From contig NZ_JAATJJ010000001.1 of assembly GCF_011927795.1 (NCBI RefSeq), positions 1,415,397-1,479,396 of the forward strand: DNA of 64,000 nucleotides, read 5' to 3'. A program made the translations under genes and the position numbers. A model generated the notes under the pieces. It saw nothing but the letters and a program-made list of their open reading frames with translations. It ran no database searches and was not told the DNA's origin. This stretch comes from Saonia flava (GTDB lineage: Bacteria; Bacteroidota; Bacteroidia; Flavobacteriales; Flavobacteriaceae). Positions 35,682 through 44,300 of this stretch are shown piece by piece (the first letter of the stretch is position 1; the number at the start of each line of letters is the position of its first letter).

Positions 35682-37775
35682 CTATTTATCAGCTACAAGT
35701 TCCAATTGTCTAAAAGACTCCAATTTTGCAAGTACCTGCTTTGCATCTTCTAAATAAGATTTTGCAAAAACTTCAGTAGGCTCATTCTTATTTAATTGAA
35801 GCACTAATTCAGTAAATGTACCAATAAAATCAATTTTTTCCGACTCTACAAAGGTTGTATCAAAATCTTTGATGATACCTGCATGTGTATTGGTTTTTAC
35901 ATTTTCAGCAGTTAATAAGGCTTTCGCAGAATTCACCATGGATGTATACGAATAATATATACTGGCAGCCCATTTTTGCTCCTTTATTGCCTCTTCCGCA
36001 TTTTCAATTTTTTCCTGACTTTCAAAAAATAATGTTGCAATTAAATCGATTACAACGCCTGCACACTCTCCAATACCAATTTCTTTCTTATATTTTTCCG
36101 TTGTACCCCAATCAATAAAATCTTCTGGAGTCAAATTATCAACATCTGTCAAGACCTTTAGGATATCATAAAAATAATGCTCCCCTTTTTCAGCATAATA
36201 ATCCACAAAAGAAGCTCCATTTCCATTTGCTTCAAAATCATTTAATATCAATCGTAATGCCTGTGGCCCTCTTTTGCTTGGAATTTTCACCACTTTGTCA
36301 GCAAAACGTCCTTGGCCATTTCCAAGATTTCCACCGCCCAACAACACCTGAAGCGCTGGCGCAACCAATTTATCCTTGGTACGTACCGACATTCCTTGAA
36401 AACCAATATTTGCCATATTATGTTGTCCGCAAGCATTCATGCATCCACTGATTTTAATCACCACATCTGGGTTATTTATGTACTGTGGATACTCCGCTTT
36501 TATTACTTTTTCCAACTCATCTGCAATTCCAGTACTACTGGAAATCCCCAAATTACACGTATCAGTTCCTGGGCAAGCAGTAATATCCAATGCCTTGTTA
36601 TAACCGGCTTCAACAAATCCCAATTTTTCCAATTCCACATAGAAAAAAGGAATCAATTCCTCTTTTACATATGGTATCAAAATATTCTGTCTCAATGAAA
36701 GTCGAAGTTCACCAGCAGCGTATTTCTCTACCAATCTAGCTAATTCTCTAGCTTTATCAGTATAAAAATCTCCCAGTAGAACTTTGATTCCAATAGCTAC
36801 ATAACCTTCTTGTTTTTGAGGCACAAGATTGGTCGCTTTCCATTGCTCAAAAGCCTTTGTATTTTGAACCTCTACTGATGGCGTTTCTATATTGGCCACT
36901 TTAACCTGTGGATAGCTCTCATAATGGATTGGGTATGTTTTTACGGGTACCGCCTTTTGTTCCGCTTCCAACAATTCCTTAAATCCATCCAACCCTATAT
37001 CTTTTAACAAGAATTTCATTCTTGCTTTGGCCCTACTTTTACGTTCTCCATATCTATCAAACACCCGAACAACACCATCCATTAAGGGAATAATCTTATC
37101 CGTAGGCAAAAAGCTATACAACTCATCTGCATGTCTAGGTTGAGAGCCCAAACCACCGCCCAACATTACTTTAAAACCTCTTACACCATTTTCGATTTTA
37201 GCAATAAAGCCAAGGTCGTGCATATAAGAAAGTCCAGTATCTGCATCACTTGATGAAAAAGAAACTTTAAATTTCCTTCCCATTTCCTGACTGATAGGGT
37301 TTCTTAAAAAGTACTCAAACAATGCATGGGCATAGGGAGAAACATCAAAAGGCTCGTCTACATCTATCCCAGCTGTTTCACTGGCCGTTACATTTCTTAC
37401 AGTATTCCCACAGGCCTCACGAAGGGTAACATCATCTTTTTCCAGCTCCGCCCAAAGCTCTGGAGTACGGTTTAGATCCACATAATGTATTTGAATATCT
37501 TGACGTGTGGTAATATGCAATCTACCTCTAGAATATTCATCGGAAACATCACAAATACGTAATAATTGCTTGGACTTTACTTTTCCATAAGGCAATTTAA
37601 TACGAATCATTTGCACACCTTCTTGACGCTGACCGTACACACCTCTTGCCAAACGCAAGCTCCTGAATTTTTCCTCATCCAATTTCCCATCATGAAACTG
37701 ACGGATTTTGGCCTCTAATTCTATAATATCCTTTTGGACAATTGGATTCTCTATTTCTGTTCTAAAACTTTGCAT
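35682..37775 (-). CDS. Ferredoxin-type nitrite/sulfite reductase with C-terminal HEPN-like extension
   Basis: 697 residues. The sirohaem/[4Fe-4S] core spans about 1-540, with two duplicated ferredoxin-like halves and the cluster cysteines in CPGTDTCNLG and SGCMNACGQH (CxxxxxC...CxxxC). Arginine/lysine residues for the anion lie in RLHITTRQDIQ and GELRLSLRQNI. A helical extension of about 150 residues follows (EAIKEQKWAASIYYSYTSMVNSAKALL), resembling a HEPN domain. By its place between cysH and cobA it should reduce sulfite to sulfide. Confidence 0.88.
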   Translation of the reverse strand: MQSFRTEIENPIVQKDIIELEAKIRQFHDGKLDEEKFRSLRLARGVYGQRQEGVQMIRIKLPYGKVKSKQLLRICDVSDEYSRGRLHITTRQDIQIHYVDLNRTPELWAELEKDDVTLREACGNTVRNVTASETAGIDVDEPFDVSPYAHALFEYFLRNPISQEMGRKFKVSFSSSDADTGLSYMHDLGFIAKIENGVRGFKVMLGGGLGSQPRHADELYSFLPTDKIIPLMDGVVRVFDRYGERKSRAKARMKFLLKDIGLDGFKELLEAEQKAVPVKTYPIHYESYPQVKVANIETPSVEVQNTKAFEQWKATNLVPQKQEGYVAIGIKVLLGDFYTDKARELARLVEKYAAGELRLSLRQNILIPYVKEELIPFFYVELEKLGFVEAGYNKALDITACPGTDTCNLGISSSTGIADELEKVIKAEYPQYINNPDVVIKISGCMNACGQHNMANIGFQGMSVRTKDKLVAPALQVLLGGGNLGNGQGRFADKVVKIPSKRGPQALRLILNDFEANGNGASFVDYYAEKGEHYFYDILKVLTDVDNLTPEDFIDWGTTEKYKKEIGIGECAGVVIDLIATLFFESQEKIENAEEAIKEQKWAASIYYSYTSMVNSAKALLTAENVKTNTHAGIIKDFDTTFVESEKIDFIGTFTELVLQLNKNEPTEVFAKSYLEDAKQVLAKLESFRQLELVADK

Positions 37776-37781
37776 CTTATC

Positions 37782-38510
37782 TTATTGTAAATGAATTCCA
37801 CATTCTCTATTTTCTAAGGCCTTAATTGGGTCAAAATAAGTATGATTTTTAGGCAGCCCATTCTTACACAACAAAGCATCTAATTCACCATCAGTCCAAT
37901 AATAAAATGGGCTCACTTTTAAAATACCTTCTTTGCTATAGCTCAAAATATCCTTAGAGTTTCTATATTCTGTTTTCCTAACCCTAATATTGGTAAACCA
38001 AAGATCTGGCTGGTGTTTCTTTAAAGCCCTTCTAAATGGTTCCAACTTAACAATTTCCGAAAATTCCTTATGTTTAGGATCTTTAATATCAGGCAAGCCA
38101 AGCCTAAACTCAGTAAATGCTCTAGATTCCTTTGGGACATATACATTTAAATTAAGTTTAAAACGACTTATCAACATACTTGCATGCTCATAAGTTTCTG
38201 GCAAATTATATCCAGTATCGCACCATACCACATTGATATTACTGTCTTTTCGATTGAAAGTACTCAACAATACAGCTGAGTATTTCCCAAAACTAGTTGT
38301 TACAATTCGCTTTTCTGATAGTTTCAGAGCCCAATCAATAATTTCATCAGGTGTACTATCTTTGAGCTTTTTATTCCAATAAGACAAATCAATATTCTTA
38401 ATGTCATCTATTGGATTTTCTGTAACAGTATTCTTTGAGGAAGAATTAATCAAAGTACCATTTTCAATTTTAAAACTAAGCTTATCCTCTCCGTAGTTAT
38501 TATTTTTCAA
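37782..38510 (-). CDS. cysH: Phosphoadenylyl-sulfate reductase family protein CysH
   Basis: 242 residues. PP-loop-like VTTSFGKYSAVLLSTF (around 69-84), WCDTGYNLPETYEHA, the RVRKTEYRN region and the C-terminal catalytic ECGIH, which carries the single reactive Cys near the end. The paired Cys motifs of iron-sulfur APS reductases are not seen, so PAPS-type chemistry is likelier. It begins the unit running to fpr; no cysD/cysN sulfate-adenylyltransferase genes follow, unlike the common flavobacterial order. Confidence 0.86.
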   Translation of the reverse strand: MKNNNYGEDKLSFKIENGTLINSSSKNTVTENPIDDIKNIDLSYWNKKLKDSTPDEIIDWALKLSEKRIVTTSFGKYSAVLLSTFNRKDSNINVVWCDTGYNLPETYEHASMLISRFKLNLNVYVPKESRAFTEFRLGLPDIKDPKHKEFSEIVKLEPFRRALKKHQPDLWFTNIRVRKTEYRNSKDILSYSKEGILKVSPFYYWTDGELDALLCKNGLPKNHTYFDPIKALENRECGIHLQ

Positions 38511-38522
38511 AATATAATATTT

Positions 38523-38546
38523 TTATCCTATAGACTTAATAGAGTA
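38523..38546. promoter_or_regulatory. Putative Rrf2 operator, copy A
   Basis: Box starting TTATCCTATAG (38523-38533), continuing with TTA..TAGA.TA. It is nearly identical to copy B 80 bp away. It lies just downstream of the predicted cysH -7 element, where a bound repressor would block transcription. Confidence 0.55.
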
Positions 38547-38548
38547 TT

Positions 38549-38556
38549 CAAAAATA
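38549..38556 (-). promoter_or_regulatory. Predicted -7 element of the cysH operon
   Basis: TATTTTTG read leftward, an exact match to TAnnTTTG. A clear -33 TTTG is not seen. It is about 40 bases before the cysH start and flanked by the two CTATAGGATAA boxes. Confidence 0.5.
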
Positions 38557-38602
38557 CATCTTTTATTTATATATAGACGTTAAAAGCATCAGAATATTAC
38601 CT

Positions 38603-38626
38603 TTATCCTATAGTTTTAGTAGATTA
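38603..38626. promoter_or_regulatory. Putative Rrf2 operator, copy B
   Basis: TTATCCTATAG (38603-38613) followed by TTAGTAGATTA, sharing about 19 of 24 positions with copy A. It lies between the Rrf2 gene stop (38671) and the cysH promoter. Confidence 0.5.
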
Positions 38627-38670
38627 ATAGAAAAACTAACCTATTTTTAATAATATGAAAACAAAAAAAG

Positions 38671-39081
38671 TTAGGATATTAAGTCTTGTAAGGCAGTATT
38701 GCGGTAGACTGTCAATGCGCTGTCTCTTACAGCAATCATAAGTTTGTGAACCGAGCACTTATTTTCGTCCGGGCAATCATCACATTTTTCATAGTAGTTT
38801 AGACTTACACATGGTACCATGGCAATAGGCCCTTCCAGTACCCTAATAACCTCTGTCATTTGAATTTCGGAAGGCCTTTTAATAAGATAATAACCTCCAC
38901 CCTTTCCTTTTTTAGAGCTTAAAAATCCTGTTCTCCGCATCGAAAGCAAGATGCTCTCCAAAAATTTTTGTGAAATGTTCTCATGTTTAGCAATTTCAGC
39001 AATCTGAACAGGTCTATTTTCTTCTTGTCCAGCTAAAAACGCCAGTGCTTTTATTCCGTATTTCGTCTTTTTGGAGAGCAT
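38671..39081 (-). CDS. Rrf2-family regulator with four clustered cysteines
   Basis: 136 residues. Winged helix at about 1-80 (KTKYGIKALAFLAGQ and SQKFLESILLSMRRTGFLSSKKGKGGGY), with a C-terminal segment having Cys in PCVSLNYYEKCDDCPDENKC: spacing Cx8Cx2Cx5C. IscR and NsrR use three cysteines in this region to bind an iron-sulfur cluster, so a cluster here is plausible. It lies just upstream of the cysH operon on the same strand, and near-identical boxes flank both, which suggests control of sulfate assimilation. An alternative is a CysE/CysK-linked CymR-like sensor. Confidence 0.87.
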   Translation of the reverse strand: MLSKKTKYGIKALAFLAGQEENRPVQIAEIAKHENISQKFLESILLSMRRTGFLSSKKGKGGGYYLIKRPSEIQMTEVIRVLEGPIAMVPCVSLNYYEKCDDCPDENKCSVHKLMIAVRDSALTVYRNTALQDLIS

Positions 39082-39103
39082 ATGGCTAATATAAGTATTT
39101 CTC

Positions 39104-39119
39104 TTAAATCCTATAAGAC
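39104..39119. promoter_or_regulatory. Putative autoregulatory Rrf2 box, copy C
   Basis: TTAAATCCTATAAGAC shares the core ATCCTATA plus GAC with copies A and B and lies 23-38 bases upstream of the Rrf2 start codon. Weaker match than A and B. Confidence 0.35.
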
Positions 39120-39133
39120 AAGCATACTCTCTT

Positions 39134-39604
39134 TTAGGAATGCAATGTTAGCTCCATCATAATATTGCTTCTCTTATATTCTGTATGTCCATCCAAAGGG
39201 ACTTCAACAAATCCATACTTTCTATATATATGAATAGCATTCTCTAAAATTATATTGGAATATAATATTAATTTATCCCAAGGCTGTTGTTTAGCAAATT
39301 GAATGCAGAATTGAAGTAGTTGTTGACCAATTTTGTAGCCTCTATATTTTGGGGAAACGCCCATTTTTCCCATTTCATAAACACCTTCTTTAACTTTTAT
39401 CAAAGCAAAAGTACCCACAATTTCCTCTTCTATCTTTGCAAAAAAGATATGCCCCCCTGGGTAGATAATAGACTCTTTACAGTTTAATAAAAGTTTTCTA
39501 TCCTGTGGCTCTACTTCAAAATATTTTTCTATCCACTCCAAATTTAACTCTGCAAAATTAACGGCATATCTATCCTCAAAAGGCACGATCTGAAGTTTCT
39601 GCAT
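39134..39604 (-). CDS. GNAT-family N-acetyltransferase
   Basis: 156 residues with the acetyl-CoA motif A region (MGVSPKYRGYKIGQQLLQFCIQFAKQQ, around 83-108) and beta-strand TFALIKVKEGVYEMGKMGV before it, as in GNAT proteins. Substrate unknown. It begins 2 bases after the MarR gene, so the two are co-expressed. It may be a regulator-enzyme pair in which acetylation inactivates the MarR ligand, but that is speculation. Confidence 0.82.
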   Translation of the reverse strand: MQKLQIVPFEDRYAVNFAELNLEWIEKYFEVEPQDRKLLLNCKESIIYPGGHIFFAKIEEEIVGTFALIKVKEGVYEMGKMGVSPKYRGYKIGQQLLQFCIQFAKQQPWDKLILYSNIILENAIHIYRKYGFVEVPLDGHTEYKRSNIMMELTLHS

Positions 39605-39606
39605 TT

Positions 39607-40092
39607 TTAATGATTTTTTAATTTTGAAAGTATTCTTTTACTTAATGATTTTGCTTCCAGTTTTAATTCAATTTCATAGAGCATGTCAACAAGACTATTG
39701 GCACTCACTTGAGTCAATGTTTTAGCCTCTTCATTTATAACTTTCCAAATAGGTTTTAATAACATATTTACCTCTTCCCCTTTCTTTGTTATATATAATA
39801 GTTTTTTTCTACCATCATTCTGATCAATCTTAGATGAAACATAACCCAATTTTGATAGTTTCCCTATGGCCTGAGTTATAGCGGGCTGGGTATACCTTAA
39901 TGCTTCCTGAATGTATGATGTTGTGGTCTCTTGATTATCTATAATAGTTTTAAAGATTGGGAATAAATAAGGATCAAAATCTACTTTCATCTCATCATAT
40001 ACTATTTGCGTTTCCCTGGCTATATAACCACTCAACCTTTTTAGTCTTGACCCAATTCCTAATTCCAAAAAGTGTAAAAATTTATCTTCCAT
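39607..40092 (-). CDS. MarR-family regulator
   Basis: 161 residues with a winged helix at about 45-125: TTTSYIQEALRYTQPAITQAIGKLSKLGYVSSKIDQNDGRKKLLYIT, including the DGRKK wing. Helical dimer parts flank it. An inverted repeat overlaps its own start codon, consistent with autoregulation. It lies after metZ and is translationally close to the GNAT gene, so it could report on an intermediate of that pathway or be unrelated. Confidence 0.85.
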   Translation of the reverse strand: MEDKFLHFLELGIGSRLKRLSGYIARETQIVYDEMKVDFDPYLFPIFKTIIDNQETTTSYIQEALRYTQPAITQAIGKLSKLGYVSSKIDQNDGRKKLLYITKKGEEVNMLLKPIWKVINEEAKTLTQVSANSLVDMLYEIELKLEAKSLSKRILSKLKNH

Positions 40093-40115
40093 AAGTATTT
40101 ATATAATTACTTATG
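40090..40115. promoter_or_regulatory. Inverted repeat over the MarR start, probable operator
   Basis: CATAAGTA (40090-40097), 10-base spacer TTTATATAAT, TACTTATG (40108-40115): 8-bp perfect arms. The start codon of the MarR gene lies within the left arm (40090-40092). MarR proteins commonly bind such AT-rich palindromes in their own promoters. Confidence 0.5.
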
Positions 40116-40158
40116 TAAATATATACAATTGATTTGATATTACCAAAGACATTCGGAT

Positions 40159-41325
40159 TTAAGCCAATGCCTGCTCTATATCCGAAATAATATCCTCTAT
40201 ATGTTCCAAGCCCACAGAAACCCTTACAGAACCATCGGTGATGCCAACTTCTTCCCTTTCTTCTTTGGTAAGTTTACTATGGGTTGTAGACGCAGGATGG
40301 GTAACTATACTTCTAGAGTCCCCTAAATTAGCCGATAGGGACAACAGTTTAATAGAATCGAAGAATTGTCTACCGCCATCTATACCCCCTTTAACCTCAA
40401 AAGCAATAACACTACCACCTGCTTTCATTTGCTTTTTGGCCACTTCATATTTAGGATGAGACTTTAAGAAAGGATATTTAACCCAATTAATTTTTGGGTG
40501 ATTTTCTAAGTAATGAGCCAATTTCAATGCATTTTCACAATGTCTATCCACCCTTAGACCAAGGGTTTCCAAACTTTTGGATAGTATCCATGCACTAAAA
40601 GGTGAAAGTGCAGGACCTGTAATCCTAGAAAAACGATATACCTTATCCATTAATTCTTTGCTACCTACAGTTATTCCGGCCAACACCCTACCTTGCCCGT
40701 CCATCAACTTGGTGCCAGAATGTATCACCAAATCAGCACCAAACTTAATGGGCTGTTGTAAATACGGAGTAGCAAAACAGTTATCTACAACAAAAATAAG
40801 GTTGTGTTTTTTTGCAATTTTTCCCAACACCTCCAAATCCAAAACGTCTACTCCGGGATTGGTCGGTGATTCCGCATAGATGATTTTTGTTTTGGGAGTG
40901 ATTAAACTTTCAATCTTTTCCAGTTCATCCATCTTAAAATAACTGGTAGAAATATTCCATTTGGGAAAAAACTGAGTAAACAATGTATGGGTTGAGCCAA
41001 ATATACTTCTGGAAGATATAATATGGTCTTCACTTTCCAACAAAGCTGCCAATGTGGAATATACCGCTGCCATACCCGATGCAAAAGCAAAACCATCTTC
41101 TGCACCTTCCATTTTACAGACCTTTTCTATGAGTTCTGATGAGTTTGGGTTAGAATATCTTGAATAAATGTTCCTCTCTTTTTCTTCAGCAAAAGAAGCT
41201 CGCATATCCTCTGCATCCTCAAATACAAAACTTGATGTTAAATATAACGGACTGGAATGTTCCAAAAATTTAGAACGTTCTATTTGAGTCCTAACCGCTT
41301 CTGTTTCGAATTTATACTTCTCCAT
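40159..41325 (-). CDS. O-acyl-homoserine sulfhydrylase (MetZ-like, Cys/Met metabolism PLP enzyme)
   Basis: 388 residues of the trans-sulfuration family. PLP-lysine segment HSGTKLMDGQGRVLAG (Lys near 207), with the GQGR that distinguishes MetZ from cystathionine gamma-synthase. Others: SGMAAVYSTLAALL, YAESPTNPGVDVLDL, HPASTTHS. It probably attaches sulfide directly to O-acyl-homoserine. Its ATG lies next to the metX/thrA fusion stop (41327), so it is the third gene of the operon. With metY it gives two direct-sulfhydrylation enzymes. Confidence 0.85.
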   Translation of the reverse strand: MEKYKFETEAVRTQIERSKFLEHSSPLYLTSSFVFEDAEDMRASFAEEKERNIYSRYSNPNSSELIEKVCKMEGAEDGFAFASGMAAVYSTLAALLESEDHIISSRSIFGSTHTLFTQFFPKWNISTSYFKMDELEKIESLITPKTKIIYAESPTNPGVDVLDLEVLGKIAKKHNLIFVVDNCFATPYLQQPIKFGADLVIHSGTKLMDGQGRVLAGITVGSKELMDKVYRFSRITGPALSPFSAWILSKSLETLGLRVDRHCENALKLAHYLENHPKINWVKYPFLKSHPKYEVAKKQMKAGGSVIAFEVKGGIDGGRQFFDSIKLLSLSANLGDSRSIVTHPASTTHSKLTKEEREEVGITDGSVRVSVGLEHIEDIISDIEQALA

Positions 41326-41326
41326 A

Positions 41327-44300
41327 TTAATTTTTTTCTGCTATTCTTAATATATCACCAAAAACACCTCTTGCAGTTACTGCTGAACCTGCACCTGCCC
41401 CCTGGATTACCAATGGATGACCTCCATAGGATTCTGTAAAAATCTCAATAATGGAATCTGAACCCTTTACTTGTCCCAGTGCACTGGTTTTGGGAACAGA
41501 AATAAGTTTCACATCCAATTTCCCCTTCTCTTCCTGTAGATTTCCAGATAAATCTCCAACATATCGCAATACATGATTAGGCTTTTGCTTCATTTTTATT
41601 TCATTAAAGATTGGGTCTAATACTTCACAATTTTTAAGGAAATCTACTACTGTACCTTTTTTAAGTTCTTCGGGAATTAAATTTTGAATATTAATATCCG
41701 AAAACTCGTTGTGTAAATCCAGCTCCCTTGCCAAAATCAATAGTTTTCTTCCAACATCATTTCCAGACAAATCTTCTCTTGGGTCTGGCTCAGTAAAACC
41801 TTTATCCATTGCTTCCTTTAAAATAGTGGAAAAAGAAGCGTCAGACTCCGAGAATGTGTTGAAAATATAGCTCAATGAACCTGAGAAAATCCCTTTGATA
41901 CGCGTAATGTTCTCACCGGACAAATGCAACAATTTAATAGTATCAATCAAAGGCAACCCCGCACCTACATTGGTTTCGTATAAATACTGTTTTTGATTTT
42001 TGATTAAATCCTCACGCAATAATTTATAATAATCGAATCCTAACGTATTAGCAATTTTATTTGAGGAGACTAAATCGAAACCGTTTTCAACGAAGTCAAA
42101 ATAATTGCCCACAAACTCCTCACTTGCCGTATTGTCCACGGCTATTAAATTCTCTAAATGGTGCTCCTTTGCATACTCAAAAACTTCATTTAACGTATAT
42201 GGAATTCCTTTTTCCTTAAGATTTGCTTTCCAATTCTTGGTAATCCCTTTTTTGTTGAACAAAATGTTTCTTGAATTTGCCACGGCAAAAACATTTAAAT
42301 GAATCCCCTTGCGCTCTTCAATTGTTTTATTCGATTTTAATATTTGGTCTATAAGGGTACCACCAACATTACCATGCCCAAAAACTATGACATTGACTTT
42401 TTTAGAAATTCCAAAAATTTGTCCGTGCATTACATTCAATGCCTTCTTCAAGTCAGATTTCTTTAAAACCAAACTCACATTTTTTCCTGAAACCGTATTA
42501 TTGAAGAGTAAAGGAACTATTTGATTCTTTATCAATGCATTGTACGGTTTATGAAAGGTGCTTAAATCCTGCCCTACAATTGAAACCACAGAAACATTAT
42601 CCATTACTGTAATCATATTCACATCCTTGGAATGAAAGTCATTTTCAAACTCTTGTTCCAATGCAGTTTTTGCTTCAACTGCCTTGTTGGCAGCAACCAC
42701 AAGACCTATTCCTCTTTCAGAGGATCCTTGTGAAATAATGCTCACATTAATTCCCTTGTTCCCAAGAGCCTTAAAAATACGTGCATCTACTCCAACTTTC
42801 CCAAGAAGTCCCCTACCTTCTAAATTAATAAGTGCCGTATTTTCAATTACGGACAAAGATTTTATTTTCTCCTCACTGCTCTTGGCACTTATTAAAGTAC
42901 CCTTATCATCATTATTAAAAGTATTGAGAATTCTAAGTGGAATATTCTTTTCAATTAATGGAATGATGGTCTTGGCGTGCAATATAGTGGTTCCAAAATT
43001 TGCAAGTTCATTTGCCTCGCTATAGGATAACACTTCCAATTTTTTAGCATCTGAAACAAAATCTGGGTTTGCTGTATAAATTCCATCCACATGGGTGTAA
43101 TTCTGTAATTCTTCGGCATCCAAAAAATTGGCAATCAAGGCAGCCGTATAATTACTTCCATTTCTACCCAATGTAGTAGTCTCATTGTTCATGTTAGAAG
43201 CAATAAACCCAGTTATTACAGGCACTTCATTTGCTTTTAATTTAGAAAATTCTTCCACCACATTTTCTTTGGACAAAGCTTCCAAAACAGCGGCATCACC
43301 AAAAGTTGTATCAGTTTTTATCAACTCCCTGGCATCTAACATTTTAGAGGGTATACCTTTATCATTCAACAATTGTGTCACCACTTTCGCAGAAATAAGC
43401 TCTCCATAGGCCAATACCTCATCTTTTATTTTGGAGCTATAATCACCTAAAAGAGCTACTCCTTCAAACAATCTGATCAATTCCCTAAACTCCTTGGAAA
43501 GGTTTATATTCTTAAAGGTATATTTTTGATAGGCTTCAAACTTTTCAAAATCCTGTGAATAATCCTTTCCATCAGCTGCTTTTTGCAGCAAAATTTCTAA
43601 TTGATCGGTTGCCTTTTCCCTAGCCGATAGTACAACAGTTATTTTCTCCCCCTCATTTATTTTACTACCAATGATATTTAAAACCTGTTCTATGCCTTCA
43701 CCATTAGCCAAAGATTTTCCTCCAAATTTCAAAACTTTGGTTTTTTTGTTTTTCCCATTTTTATTGAACACTCCTTTGAGCAATTGCTCCATTTGTTCAA
43801 ACTCAATTAAAAAGGCATCGTGTCCATGAAGCGAATGTATCTCTCCATAGGTTACATTACTATTGGCCTGAGCCAAACGTTTAAAGGTTTCCTTATTTTC
43901 CTTGGCCGTAAAGAACAAATCCGAATCCACACCAATAATATGAATGTTCGTACCACTATTTTGAAGTTTGATAAAATTGCCTTCTCCTTCACGGGTAATA
44001 TCAATGGTCTTCAATAATTGGTTCATCAATTTATAAGCTGATAATTGAAAACGTTCCTGTAATTTTTTACCATGGTGCGTTAACCAACTCTCTACATTAA
44101 AAACCTGAAGCTCGTCATTTGTTGTTCTTTTAAAACGCTCCTTAAATGATTCTGGTGTACGGTAGCAAAGCATGGCATGCATACGGGCATCATGCACTGG
44201 CTGTTTGGAATTTATCAAAAACTGCTCCTGAATCTGACAGTTTGCAATTAACCAATCAGTAGATTTCCAATCCGATGCCACAGGAATCAAATGCTCTGTT

